A stretch of DNA of 64,000 nt, from positions 496,001 through 560,000 of the forward strand of contig NZ_CP092074.1 of the NCBI RefSeq assembly GCF_024138715.1, written 5' to 3'. Position numbers and translations under genes: made by a program. Below, in pieces: positions 27,903-36,611 of the stretch (the first letter of the stretch is position 1; each line of letters begins with the position of its first letter). The DNA comes from Emticicia sp. 21SJ11W-3. Its GTDB lineage: Bacteria > Bacteroidota > Bacteroidia > Cytophagales > Spirosomataceae. Below the pieces are notes generated by a model. The model had not been told where the DNA came from. It worked only from the letters and a program-made list of their open reading frames with translations, and searched no databases.

Positions 27903-28223
27903 TTATTGGGCTTTCCCACAAACGGAGACGCTGTATCCTAAGATTGTTAAAATGAATATAAAGAAAAAAATATCGGAGGGGTTGTTTTGCCACGCAGGCA
28001 AAAGCGGTTATGGTCGAGTCCTTTCGGACCTGACATATCGAACTGGCGTTATGGGAAGACGAATGTTCATTTTTATAAGACAGATACAAAGATGTCAGCT
28101 TTAAAATTTATATCCAAAATATAAGCCCAATATTTTTGTATGAGCTAGAATAACGAAGCACCCCGGGTTTTAGTTCGTGGATTAGAAAAAATCTGATAAC
28201 TTTGAAGAAAAAATGAATAAGCA
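27903..28223. other. 321-base divergent gap GNAT/PAP2-like
   Basis: Frames here are shadows without support. On the plus strand TAACTTTG (28197-28204), with TTCG at 28174-28177 and a 19-base spacer, is a plausible promoter. It would give a leader of only about 13 bases before the TTG at 28224. Confidence 0.4.
28174..28204 (+). promoter_or_regulatory. promoter candidate for the PAP2-like gene
   Basis: TTCG, 19 bases, then TAACTTTG: a full -7 match and one mismatch in the -33 element. Confidence 0.45.
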
Positions 28224-28850
28224 TTGAATACGCGCCTGGCTACCTTTCTATCGGTTATATTGCATCCTTTATTAATGCCTACAGTTTTGTTTATGATTCT
28301 GTTCTTTCTGGCACCTGTTTCTTTAGGTTTGGAAGGTCTGGAACCCATGTTCAGATGGATTGTGATCGGCTTTGTATTCATTTATACTTTTGCCATACCA
28401 GCTTACCTGATTTACCTGCTTAATCGCTGGGGCTTTATCAGCAGCCTGCAGCTAGAAAACCTGCAGGAACGCCGGCTACCTTACCTGCTTACTGCGCTTA
28501 TTTATGGGCTGCTGGGCTATTTTTTATACAGTAAAAATTCCAGCCTGTTTGCATGTGCTTATATACTCTGGAGCATTACCATCGTTATTTTGTGTGTGGC
28601 ACTTATCAGTTTCCGCTGGCAAATCAGTGCACATGGTGCGGGTATCGGCGGGGTGATAGGCGCACTGGCAGGTATAATGGTAAAGATGGGCGAAAACGCC
28701 CTTTTTATGCCGCTTTTGTTTTGTATGATATTAGCGGGGTATGTACTGGGCGCCCGTCTGCAGCTCAATGCGCATACACCAAAACAAGCCTGGGCCGGCC
28801 TTTTTTTGGGTGTAGGGTTAAGCCTATTAGCGGTTTCTTACTTTTTTTAA
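28224..28850 (+). CDS. PAP2-like integral membrane protein
   Basis: This 208-residue protein has about six membrane helices. Near residue 130 it has SFRWQISAHGAGIGGVIG, resembling the P-S-G-H phosphatase motif of PAP2 enzymes, and near 180 GARLQLNAHTPKQAWAG, resembling the S-R-x5-H motif with its histidine. An upstream ENLQERRLPYLL could supply the first basic motif. That would make it a membrane phosphatase acting on lipid phosphates, but the motifs are divergent. The start is TTG, the only start codon that keeps the first helix whole. Confidence 0.65.
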   Translation: MNTRLATFLSVILHPLLMPTVLFMILFFLAPVSLGLEGLEPMFRWIVIGFVFIYTFAIPAYLIYLLNRWGFISSLQLENLQERRLPYLLTALIYGLLGYFLYSKNSSLFACAYILWSITIVILCVALISFRWQISAHGAGIGGVIGALAGIMVKMGENALFMPLLFCMILAGYVLGARLQLNAHTPKQAWAGLFLGVGLSLLAVSYFF

Positions 28851-28968
28851 TTATTTATTCTTCTCATTATCAGGGTTTTAAGCGGTGTTTTGAAAAAACT
28901 TACCTAAATTATGCAACATTCGCTTTTTTAGGGCGTCTTTTGTTTGAAACCATAAAACAGGATAACCT

Positions 28969-29547
28969 CTGGCTACCACAGTATTCATTAATAAACATGC
29001 CGACCTGGTCGAGCAATGTAAACGTGGCGAAAGTAAAGCGCAGTACGAGCTGTACAGGCATTACTCTAAAGCGATGTTCAATGTCTGCATGCGCATACTG
29101 AACCATGTAGGTGAAGCTGAAGATGTATTGCAGGAGGCGTTTATTGACGCCTTTGCCAAAATCGGTGATTTTCGGCAGCAGGCAACATTTGGCGTATGGC
29201 TGAAACAGATTGTGGTTAATAAGGCCATTAACCACCTACGCTCAAGAAGAGTAGAACTGGTAAATATTGACGAATACGGTATAGGTGGAGATGGCTATGA
29301 TATAGCTGATTACCCGGATACAAATACTTATACGGAAGATAACACCCGGTATGAGGTAGAACGCATCAGAAGGGCAATGGAGCAACTGCCCGAGGGTTTC
29401 AGAGTGGTGTTGTCTTTGTATCTTTTTGAAGGGTACGACCACGAAGAGATAGGGAATATATTGGGTATTAGCGAGACCACCTCGCGCACCCAGTATATGC
29501 GGGCCAAGAAGAGGCTCCTGGAAATAGTGAGCAGGCAATTGTTTTAA
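28969..29547 (+). CDS. ECF-type RNA polymerase sigma factor (non-canonical start)
   Basis: This is a sigma-70 ECF factor with region 2 (AQYELYRHYSKAMFNVCMRIL, then EAEDVLQEAFIDAFAKI and FGVWLKQIVVNKAINHLRSR) and region 4 (MEQLPEGFRVVLSLYLFEGY, then DHEEIGNILGISETTSRTQY). The first ATG in frame (29074) falls inside region 2.1, so the true start must be upstream. The frame is open back to a stop at 28963-28965 and holds no ATG, GTG or TTG in that stretch. CTG at 28969 or ATT at 28987 are the candidates; 28969 is used here. It heads a module with a membrane protein and a DUF4097 protein. Confidence 0.8.
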   Translation: MATTVFINKHADLVEQCKRGESKAQYELYRHYSKAMFNVCMRILNHVGEAEDVLQEAFIDAFAKIGDFRQQATFGVWLKQIVVNKAINHLRSRRVELVNIDEYGIGGDGYDIADYPDTNTYTEDNTRYEVERIRRAMEQLPEGFRVVLSLYLFEGYDHEEIGNILGISETTSRTQYMRAKKRLLEIVSRQLF

Positions 29548-29589
29548 GTAAATGAATGAATTAAAAAATCCCGGCAAAGGGTGATAGAT

Positions 29590-30168
29590 ATGAAAGACCG
29601 TCTGGAAAGATTTGTGAGAGACAACCGTGAAGACTTTGATAGCTACGAGCCGTCTAAAGCCTTATGGAAAAAAATTGAAACCGAGGTAGCGCAACAACAA
29701 CCGAAAGGCAAACCCCTGAACGGGAAGATAGTAAAATTGGGCAGGGTGCAATGGCGCATGAGTATAGCCGCAGGCATTGCTCTGATACTTACGGTAGGTT
29801 ATGGTATCATTACTTATATGCAGATGCCCAATGATATAACCGGTCTGAGCCTTCCGCCTGCTTATAGAAGCGCCTATGGCAAAGAACTGGTTCAGTTTAC
29901 TTCGTTAGTAGAGCAAAAAAGAGAAGAGTTAAAGGCATTAGAGAAAGAAGACCCGCAGCTCTACCACCAGTTTGATGCCGAATTGCAGGCATTAGACAAA
30001 AATTACCAGAACCTGAAAAACGAGTTGCCGCAGAATCCGAATCCGGAAGAGCTGCTGAAGGCTATGGTACAAAACTTAAATATGCAGATCGATCTGTTAA
30101 ACCAACAGTTACAAATAATTCAAAAAATTAAAAATATGAAAGATGGAAAAATTAAAACGATGGTATAG
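29590..30168 (+). CDS. single-pass membrane protein, probable anti-sigma-like regulator
   Basis: This 192-residue protein has a cytoplasmic N-terminal part (KDRLERFVRDNREDFDSYEPS, then LWKKIETEVAQQ), one membrane helix (SIAAGIALILTVGYGIITYM, about 58-77) and a mainly helical, coiled-coil-like extracytoplasmic domain. Position after an ECF sigma gene, size and topology fit an anti-sigma factor of the Bacteroidota type, but no zinc-binding anti-sigma motif is visible. A GTG at 29581 would add three residues. Its 3' end overlaps the next gene by 26 bases. Confidence 0.6.
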   Translation: MKDRLERFVRDNREDFDSYEPSKALWKKIETEVAQQQPKGKPLNGKIVKLGRVQWRMSIAAGIALILTVGYGIITYMQMPNDITGLSLPPAYRSAYGKELVQFTSLVEQKREELKALEKEDPQLYHQFDAELQALDKNYQNLKNELPQNPNPEELLKAMVQNLNMQIDLLNQQLQIIQKIKNMKDGKIKTMV

Positions 30169-31228
30169 CCTCCCGGGGCAATTAAGAGGGGTGTTCCGGA
30201 TATTGTTCTTTTTGTCGGCTGTGCAGGCATTTGCTGTACCCAAAGAAAAAGAATGGATTGAGAAGAAGAAAATTGTCAATTTGTCTTTCTCTATATCAGC
30301 CTCAGATAAAATTTATATCCAGAATCAGTTTGGCGATGTAAAAGTAAACTTCTGGGATAAAAAAGAAGTGCGGGCGGACGTAAGTATTACAGCTAGCGCG
30401 TCGTCGGAAGACCGGGCAGCGGATTTTCTGAGCACGGTAGACGTTTTTGGCAAAAAAGAGGGTAGTGTTGTGAGTATCAAAACCATTATGAACCAATCTG
30501 AAAACAGAAGCTGGAGTAATAAAGGTGACAAACACTCATTAAAAATAGACTACATCGTGTATATGCCTAAGTCTAATCCTTTGCAGTTGAAAAACTCATT
30601 CGGCAATAGTTACCTGCCCTCGTTTTCGGCGCCGCTGCAATTAGATTTGAGTTACGGTAAACTCATTGCTGATGATTTGCTTAACTCGCAGACGGAAGTT
30701 AAATTAGCCTTTTGCCAGAACTCTTACATAAAGTCAATGAATGGTGGCAGCCTGAAAGCATCTTACTCGGGTATCAAGATGGAAAAGGCCGATAACTTTG
30801 ATTTTAATAACAGCTTTGGTGATATTGACATCAAAGAGGTTGGTAAAATTGATGCCAAAATCAGCTATTCTAAAGGTAGCATTGATTTGTTGAAAGAATC
30901 AGGCACCCTGAACCTGGAGTTTTCGGGTGGGTTTAAACTGGGGAGTGTAGGCAAGAACGTGAAAGAACTGGAAATAAAAGCCAATTATTCTCCGGTAGCC
31001 CTTATACTTGCTGATAATTCAAGCTATGATTTTGATGTAAAGGTCCATTATGGCGACTTTAACTACCCTAAAGACCAGGGCGTGTCTTTTACCAGAAATA
31101 CCGATACTGAGAAAAAAGACAGGTATGGGTTTAATCCAACCAAGTATTATTCAGGCAAGCTGGGTAAAGGGTCGGCAAATTGTAAAATAACGGTTGATAG
31201 TAATTTTGGCAGTGTAAAATTGCAATAA
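30143..31228 (+). CDS. exported DUF4097-like beta-repeat protein (putative adhesin fold)
   Basis: This 361-residue protein has a signal region (FRILFFLSAVQAFAVP) and then many short beta repeats such as NQFGDVKVNFW, NSFGNSYLPSF, NSFGDIDIKEV and SNFGSVKLQ. The repeated (N/S)-(x)-FG-(D/N/S) unit is typical of the DUF4097/DUF2807 beta-helix family. The ATG overlaps the upstream gene by 26 bases, so translation is probably coupled. As the third gene of the sigma module it may be the envelope output or sensor. It ends at a strong terminator. Confidence 0.7.
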   Translation: MEKLKRWYSLPGQLRGVFRILFFLSAVQAFAVPKEKEWIEKKKIVNLSFSISASDKIYIQNQFGDVKVNFWDKKEVRADVSITASASSEDRAADFLSTVDVFGKKEGSVVSIKTIMNQSENRSWSNKGDKHSLKIDYIVYMPKSNPLQLKNSFGNSYLPSFSAPLQLDLSYGKLIADDLLNSQTEVKLAFCQNSYIKSMNGGSLKASYSGIKMEKADNFDFNNSFGDIDIKEVGKIDAKISYSKGSIDLLKESGTLNLEFSGGFKLGSVGKNVKELEIKANYSPVALILADNSSYDFDVKVHYGDFNYPKDQGVSFTRNTDTEKKDRYGFNPTKYYSGKLGKGSANCKITVDSNFGSVKLQ

Positions 31229-31249
31229 TTAAGCGTTCTGCAAATCAGG

Positions 31250-31276
31250 CAGGGCAGGTGTTTAACGCCTGCCCTG
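31250..31276 (+). terminator. terminator of the sigma/DUF4097 operon
   Basis: CAGGGCAGGTG pairs with CGCCTGCCCTG (one G-U), with a 5-base loop followed by TTTTTG. Confidence 0.92.
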
Positions 31277-31390
31277 TTTTTGTTTTCTGGCTTTGCGTAG
31301 CCGTTGAATCTTACTTTTGTAAAACTATTGGTCAACCAGGCGGATAATCCTGGCGGGTTTTTTATTTTTGTAAAAACCATAGCACAGGGC

Positions 31391-32203
31391 ATGAGCCAGA
31401 TAAAAGACAGTGTATTTATTGTAACAGGGGCTGCCTCAGGTATAGGCAGGGCACTGGCTATACAGGCCGCCGCTGCCGGAGCTAAAGTAATAGCCACAGA
31501 TGTAAACCAGACAGGGCTGGATGATACCCTGGCACTGGCATCTGGTACTATTAAAAAGTATCTGCTTGATGTGGCAGACCCTGAGCAGATAAAGCGCTTT
31601 GCAAAGGATATCATTCATGAATATCCGCATGAACCCATTATACTGGTAAATAATGCAGGGGTTGCGCTGTTTTCAGGTAGTTTTCTTGAAACATCGCTTG
31701 AAGATTTTGAGTGGTTGCTCAATATTAACCTGATGGGCGTAGTACGAATGACCAAGGCTTTTTTAAGACACATGGTTAAACTGAATCAGGGACACATCGT
31801 CAATATGTCGAGCGTTTTTGGTATAACAGCCATGCCTAATAATTCGGCTTATTCTACTGCCAAATTTGGTGTAAAGGGTTTTTCTGATGTATTGAAGCTA
31901 GAGTTGCTACGAACCAGTGTAAAGGTATCGTCGGTGCATCCGGGGGGTATTAAAACCAATATTGCGGCCAATTCAAGGCTGGGGCGCACCAAAGACAATG
32001 AAGAGGGCAGAAGAGCAATTAAACAATTTGAAAAAGCCGCCCTGAAGATGTCGCCCGATAGAGCCGCAGCTATTATACTGGCTGGCATTGAAAAAGACCG
32101 GCCACGCATTATAGTAGGTAAAGATGCCAGAACCCTTGATTTAATTGCTCGGGTTTTTCCGAATACCTATCATAAGGTTCTGGCCAGAATGTTTAAACGG
32201 TAA
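31391..32203 (+). CDS. short-chain dehydrogenase/reductase
   Basis: This 270-residue NAD(P)-dependent oxidoreductase is of the classical SDR type. The Rossmann signature TGAASGIGR is near residue 13, NNAG near 87, catalytic Ser in NMSSVFG near 138 and Y-x3-K in AYSTAKFG near 152. The C-terminal part (DRAAAIILAGIEKDRPRIIVGKD) is of the kind seen in acyl or steroid-like reductases. The ATG at 31391 places the glycine motif at the normal distance; a TTG at 31304 would add 29 unsupported residues. Its stop abuts the convergent gene at 32204. Confidence 0.9.
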   Translation: MSQIKDSVFIVTGAASGIGRALAIQAAAAGAKVIATDVNQTGLDDTLALASGTIKKYLLDVADPEQIKRFAKDIIHEYPHEPIILVNNAGVALFSGSFLETSLEDFEWLLNINLMGVVRMTKAFLRHMVKLNQGHIVNMSSVFGITAMPNNSAYSTAKFGVKGFSDVLKLELLRTSVKVSSVHPGGIKTNIAANSRLGRTKDNEEGRRAIKQFEKAALKMSPDRAAAIILAGIEKDRPRIIVGKDARTLDLIARVFPNTYHKVLARMFKR

Positions 32204-33361
32204 TTAGCGTTGAGCTACCAGCGGGGTTGGTTTGTCAAGAGATTTTTTAAGTACATATTTGGCCACCACCGGAAAGTGGTCTGAGAACGTAATGCCTCGC
32301 ATGGTCTGGCACGACTGTACCTGCCAGTCGGCACTAAAAAACTGTTGGTCTATCCGAACCCAGTAAGGCTTGCGGTTCAGGGTAAAACCCAGACCCTGGC
32401 CGGCATCCTCAAAAGCATTTTTGAAGCTCAGGCGAAGCTTTCCGTATGCATATCCGAACGGTATTTCATTGAAATCGCCACAAATAATAACCGGATACTT
32501 ACTGCCTGCCACATAAGACTCCACTTCTTTTATCTGCTCGTCACGGGCTTCAAATCCTTCTTTCAAACGGCGGAATGTGTCGCTTATTTCAACAAAAAAC
32601 TCACCAATATGGCCTTTTTTGAAGGCATCTGCCGCTTTGTTGATACGCACGCCCATCGACCACAAATGCACATTTACAACCCGTACGGTGTCTTGCTCAT
32701 AGGCTATGTCGGCACATATAAAACCGTTGATATTAGGCTGGCCGTCACGGTCCCAGATTTTGCTGTATTGCTTGATAATCGGATACTGTGAGAACAAGGC
32801 CAGGCCTACTCTGGTGGTTGCATCGAGCGATATCAGTTTTTCAAACTTATCCTGATACTGTTCCTCTACATGGCCGTTAGGTACGTATTCCTGAAAACAG
32901 GCAATGTCTGCCTTTAAAGTTGCCCAGTTAACATTCTTGCGGTCTGGCCCGCCAAAACTTTCACTATTGAAGCTCAGCACTTTTAATGATTGTGCCGACC
33001 CGAAGTCTGGCTGGCTGTTACCTATGCCAACAAAACGTTTAATAATGGGGAAGGTCATTAAAACCCATATAAAGCCGGCCGAGGCAATCAGTTTCTGGTT
33101 TTTATAAAGCAAATAACTGCTGGCTGTTAAACCGGCCAGTACAGCAAGCGGCAGGCTCATCATAATAAATCCGGTAAGCCAGTGCCCAAAAATAGGGTAA
33201 TAGCAAAAGGCCATTGTAATAAACAGGTAAAACAATGCCATGTAAGAACGTGGATATCTCTTAAAAACGGTGGCTATGCTCTTTAACCCAACTATGGCTA
33301 TTTCTCCAAAAGTCTGAATCATAGCCCATACAAATATTTTAAAGCCGTTTAATACTGTCAT
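32204..33361 (-). CDS. membrane-anchored endonuclease/exonuclease/phosphatase-fold protein
   Basis: This 385-residue protein has three or four N-terminal membrane helices (to about residue 112) and then an extracytoplasmic EEP domain. The motifs are in order: SFNSESFGG, ACFQEYVPN (metal-binding Glu), VVNVHLWS, ICGDFNEIPFGYAYG (Asp/Asn), WVRIDQQFFS and TFSDHFPVVAKY (Asp-His). EEP proteins cleave nucleic acids or phosphodiesters such as phosphoinositides or sphingolipids. The N-terminal membrane anchor is common in the Bacteroidota subfamily, whose substrate is not settled. Confidence 0.88.
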   Translation of the reverse strand: MTVLNGFKIFVWAMIQTFGEIAIVGLKSIATVFKRYPRSYMALFYLFITMAFCYYPIFGHWLTGFIMMSLPLAVLAGLTASSYLLYKNQKLIASAGFIWVLMTFPIIKRFVGIGNSQPDFGSAQSLKVLSFNSESFGGPDRKNVNWATLKADIACFQEYVPNGHVEEQYQDKFEKLISLDATTRVGLALFSQYPIIKQYSKIWDRDGQPNINGFICADIAYEQDTVRVVNVHLWSMGVRINKAADAFKKGHIGEFFVEISDTFRRLKEGFEARDEQIKEVESYVAGSKYPVIICGDFNEIPFGYAYGKLRLSFKNAFEDAGQGLGFTLNRKPYWVRIDQQFFSADWQVQSCQTMRGITFSDHFPVVAKYVLKKSLDKPTPLVAQR

Positions 33362-33417
33362 GTTTCCTCTGGTTTTCAGGTTAGAAATTAAACACTGGGC
33401 TTGCCGTCAGAGGCAGC

Positions 33418-34359
33418 CTACTTCACTTCAAATGCACCTTTTCCAATCTTGAACCCTTCTGAATAAAGTTCTATTGTATATTTGCCAGCCGTATAGGGGG
33501 CATCGTGTGTATAGATGATATCAACTTTCTGGTCATTGTTTTCAAATTGTACACTATGCCGGGTGCTGAAACCCAGCTCATCACCTTCAAAATCAAAAAC
33601 GCCACTGCCGGTGTTGTCGCTTACCACGCCACCGTTGGCGTCAAGAATACGCACAATAATTTCTTTTTTGTTTTTAACTGCAATTGGATTGGCAGGCATT
33701 ATGAAAGAAATTTTCAGCCGATGTATGCGAGACGCTCTGAAAGGCGTTGCTTCTCTTACTTTGCCATTGGCCGACAAAGCCGCAACCTGTACATTAATGG
33801 CTTTCATGGATGACGCCATGGTTACCTGCCTTTGTAGGTTGAAATTTTCAGCCGAGTACTCTGCCACCGTTTGCGACAAAGACTCTTTATCTGTTTTCAA
33901 GTTTTCGTTTTCAGTTAATACTACCTGCTTTTCAAACTCGAGTGTTTGGGTACGTTCTTTTAACTGAGAGTTTTCTTCTTTCAGTAAACTAAATTCTTTG
34001 TCTTTGGCTGAAAGGAAATTTTCGTAGTCTTTTATTTTGGCGTCATATTTCTGTATTGAAAAGTTTAAATCAGACTTCAGCAGTTTTTTATCGTTTTCAA
34101 GCTGTACTCTGATGCGCTTCAACTCCGTAATATTGCCACCCATCTGATTGATTTTTTCAATCTTTTCGTCGAGCGCTTTTGAGATAGAATCCAGCTTTAC
34201 CTGGGTGGCCGATAATTGCTCAACCTTTTGTGTCAATGATTGCTGAAGCTCAAAAGTCTCGTTTCGGGCGCCCATAAACAAGTAACCCAACAATGCCAGG
34301 ATACCGGTTAGTACTCCGAACGAAATCTTGAATACGCCTTGTGTTGCCGATGCACTCAT
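33418..34359 (-). CDS. membrane-anchored coiled-coil protein of unknown function
   Basis: This 313-residue protein has a membrane helix near residues 10-30 (FKISFGVLTGILALLGYLFM), a long coiled coil from about 36 to 180 rich in Glu/Lys/Leu heptads (LKEENSQLKERTQTLEFEKQ), and a beta-sandwich-like C-terminal domain. The last includes RIHRLKISFIMPANP and TAGKYTIELYSEGFKIGKGAFEVK. The layout suggests a periplasm-spanning or signalling scaffold. No named family is recognised. It is 96 bases upstream of nothing on the same strand except the EEP gene, and is probably an independent unit. Confidence 0.65.
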   Translation of the reverse strand: MSASATQGVFKISFGVLTGILALLGYLFMGARNETFELQQSLTQKVEQLSATQVKLDSISKALDEKIEKINQMGGNITELKRIRVQLENDKKLLKSDLNFSIQKYDAKIKDYENFLSAKDKEFSLLKEENSQLKERTQTLEFEKQVVLTENENLKTDKESLSQTVAEYSAENFNLQRQVTMASSMKAINVQVAALSANGKVREATPFRASRIHRLKISFIMPANPIAVKNKKEIIVRILDANGGVVSDNTGSGVFDFEGDELGFSTRHSVQFENNDQKVDIIYTHDAPYTAGKYTIELYSEGFKIGKGAFEVK

Positions 34360-34455
34360 GATACATAGTAATAGTTTGTTAACTACAAACTAACACAACC
34401 CAACTTAAAGAGCCGTTAAACTCACTTTAAATTTACCTTAAAATATGATTGAAAT

Positions 34456-35832
34456 TTATTGAAGCGGGAAACTGAGCGTAAATGTAGTGCCCTCAGAGTC
34501 AGAATTTACGCTTATGTCGCCATTGTGCAGCCGAACAATCTGCGATACGATGGCCAGGCCAACCCCGTGCCCTTGTACACCCTGGGCCGAGGCATTGCTT
34601 CTGTAGAAGGGCTGAAAAATATATGGAATGTCTCTTTTAGGAATAGCAGGGCCACTGTTAAAAAACGATACGGTTATCTGGCCGGGGTGTGAAAAAAAGT
34701 TGACCACAGCAGTTTTATTGTCTGAAAACTTGCAGGCGTTATCAAGCAGGTTCATGAAAACCACTTTCAGGGCTGCTTCGTTACCCGGTATAATTAATGC
34801 GTTCTCATCATCAGGGAAATTGGCAAAGGTCAGTTGAATCTGGTAGTCTTCATGCCACTTCTGTACCTGGCTTTTGGCCTCCCATAAGAGTTCGTCGAGC
34901 CTGACAGGTGTGTATTTTACATTTTCTGCATTGGCCACTACATTCGCCAGATTCAACAGGGTGTTGGTCAACTGGGTAAGGGTGCGGGTGTCTTCCTGTA
35001 GCGATTTCAGACTTTTTTCGTAGGCCTCGGGGCTGCGTTTCTGAAGCAGTGTTACTTCTATCTGCGAATAAATCTTGGTAAGTGGATTCTTTAACTCGTG
35101 CGACACGTTGGCAATGAACATCTTCTGGGTTACCAGGGCTTCTTCAATGCGGTCGAGCAGTTGATTAAACGTGGCAACCAGTGTGCCTATTTCGTCATCA
35201 GGGTTTGGGTATTCTACCCTTTTTTTGACATTACGCGGGAAAATCTGATTTACCTGCCTGATAACACCCGACACAGGCGCCAATGCCCGATTGGCAAAAA
35301 GCCAGCCGGAAATACCCAGCAGCAAAATGCCTACGCCTACCATTACAATCAGAATTTTTTTCAGGTCTTTCAGTGCCTCATGCCCGGTGGCGTCAATGGC
35401 ACTCACAATAACCCAGTTACCTTTATTTTTGGTGGATGCGAAATGGATGCCCAGCACCTGATAATCATTATAACTGGTGTAGGCCGTCGGTGCGGCAGAT
35501 GCCACCAGCGGGAGTAGCTTTTTATGAAAGCTGGTGTCGGCAGGATGAGTAAAAAAAATGAACTGCTCGAGGGTTTCGTTATAAACCGATATGCTTTCGC
35601 TGGTTAATAGTTCTTTGTCTGATACATTCACCAGTTTCATTACCGTTGTATCGGCGGCCTGTATATCAAATAACAAAGTTGTAGTGGTAATGGCGCGGTC
35701 TTGCAGGCGTTTATAAAAACGCTTTTCGAGGTATAGTTTACTGAAGAAATAAACCCCGAAAGAAAATACCAGGAGTACCGCCGTTACCAGTATGACAAAC
35801 TGATAGGTTAGCTTTGAGCGAATGTTTTTCAT
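34456..35832 (-). CDS. sensor histidine kinase
   Basis: This 458-residue inner-membrane kinase has helix 1 at about 11-31, a periplasmic sensor segment to about 155 and helix 2 at about 160-180. It continues with HAMP, HisKA with NVSHELKNPLTK (phospho-acceptor His245), and the HATPase motifs NLLDNACKFSDN (N box), FNSGPAIP (G1) and GHGVGLAIV (G2). It is a standard OmpR/CusS-like two-component kinase. Its ATG overlaps the response regulator stop by one base (TGATG), so the pair is co-translated. The signal is unknown. Confidence 0.95.
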   Translation of the reverse strand: MKNIRSKLTYQFVILVTAVLLVFSFGVYFFSKLYLEKRFYKRLQDRAITTTTLLFDIQAADTTVMKLVNVSDKELLTSESISVYNETLEQFIFFTHPADTSFHKKLLPLVASAAPTAYTSYNDYQVLGIHFASTKNKGNWVIVSAIDATGHEALKDLKKILIVMVGVGILLLGISGWLFANRALAPVSGVIRQVNQIFPRNVKKRVEYPNPDDEIGTLVATFNQLLDRIEEALVTQKMFIANVSHELKNPLTKIYSQIEVTLLQKRSPEAYEKSLKSLQEDTRTLTQLTNTLLNLANVVANAENVKYTPVRLDELLWEAKSQVQKWHEDYQIQLTFANFPDDENALIIPGNEAALKVVFMNLLDNACKFSDNKTAVVNFFSHPGQITVSFFNSGPAIPKRDIPYIFQPFYRSNASAQGVQGHGVGLAIVSQIVRLHNGDISVNSDSEGTTFTLSFPLQ

Positions 35833-36512
35833 CAGGAAACTACTTTCAGCACATAGCCCATCCCTATTTGTGTGTGCAGAAGCTTGGGTTCAAAGTCTTT
35901 ATCTATTTTTTTTCTTAAAAAATTCACATAAACCTCAATCACGTTGGTACCTGTATCAAAGGTAACATCCCAAATTTTTTCGGCCAGCTCGGCCTTTGCA
36001 ATAACCCTGCCCTGATTACGGATAAAGTACTCCAATAAGCCGAATTCTTTGGCTGTCAGGGTAATTTCCTGCCCGGCGCGTGTTACGGTTTTGGTGTCCA
36101 GATCCATTTCCAGGTCGGCAACTTTCAGGGTATTTGAGGTATGCATAATACCAATGTTGCGGCGGGTAAGTGCGCGTACCCGTGCCATCAATTCTCTGAA
36201 CTCAAACGGCTTGGCCAGGTAATCATCTGCCCCGGCATCCAGGCCTTCAATCTTGTCGTCAGTTGTACCCAAAGCCGTCAGAAGCAGCACCGGCGACGAA
36301 ACCCCTACTTCGCGCAGTTTCCGGCAAAGCTCCAGTCCATTCATGCCCGGAAGTATGATATCAGATATGATAAGTGCATATACCTGCCTTGTGGCCAGCT
36401 GGAAACCCATGGCACCGTCGTACGCTATATCAACTTCCCACTGCTGCTCTTCCAGGCCTTGTCTGATTAACTCAATGGTTCGTACTTCGTCTTCAATCAC
36501 TAAGATTTTCAT
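35832..36512 (-). CDS. OmpR-family response regulator
   Basis: This 226-residue protein has a receiver domain with ILVIEDE, phospho-acceptor Asp51 in ISDIILPGMNG, LLLTALGTTDDK and DDYLAKPF, then a winged-helix DNA-binding domain with LTAKEFGLLEYFIRNQGRVI and TNVIEVYVNFLRKKID. The start MKILVIEDE at 36512 is preferred; the longer frame to 36536 adds eight residues before the receiver strand. The histidine kinase follows with a one-base overlap. A GH105 gene lies upstream but is separated by a terminator. Confidence 0.95.
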   Translation of the reverse strand: MKILVIEDEVRTIELIRQGLEEQQWEVDIAYDGAMGFQLATRQVYALIISDIILPGMNGLELCRKLREVGVSSPVLLLTALGTTDDKIEGLDAGADDYLAKPFEFRELMARVRALTRRNIGIMHTSNTLKVADLEMDLDTKTVTRAGQEITLTAKEFGLLEYFIRNQGRVIAKAELAEKIWDVTFDTGTNVIEVYVNFLRKKIDKDFEPKLLHTQIGMGYVLKVVS

Positions 36513-36551
36513 GTCTGGTGGCTTTAGATTTACCAAAATTATAAAATTAAA

Positions 36552-36593
36552 CCGAAAACGCAGCTAAGTAAGCACACTTAGCTGCGTTTTCGG
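36552..36593 (-). terminator. terminator of the GH105 gene
   Basis: Perfect 18-bp arms (CCGAAAACGCAGCTAAGT and its complement) with a 6-base loop. On the minus strand the T-rich tail follows. Confidence 0.9.
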
Positions 36594-36611
36594 CAGAAAA
36601 TGCGTACCCGC

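Noticed and set aside
28553-29101. 182-codon plus-strand frame spanning the end of the PAP2-like gene
   Set aside because: It overlaps a membrane protein in another frame and has no domain; it is a shadow.
31304-31390. Longer SDR start at a TTG
   Set aside because: It adds 29 residues with no fold support; the ATG at 31391 puts TGAASGIG at the usual distance.
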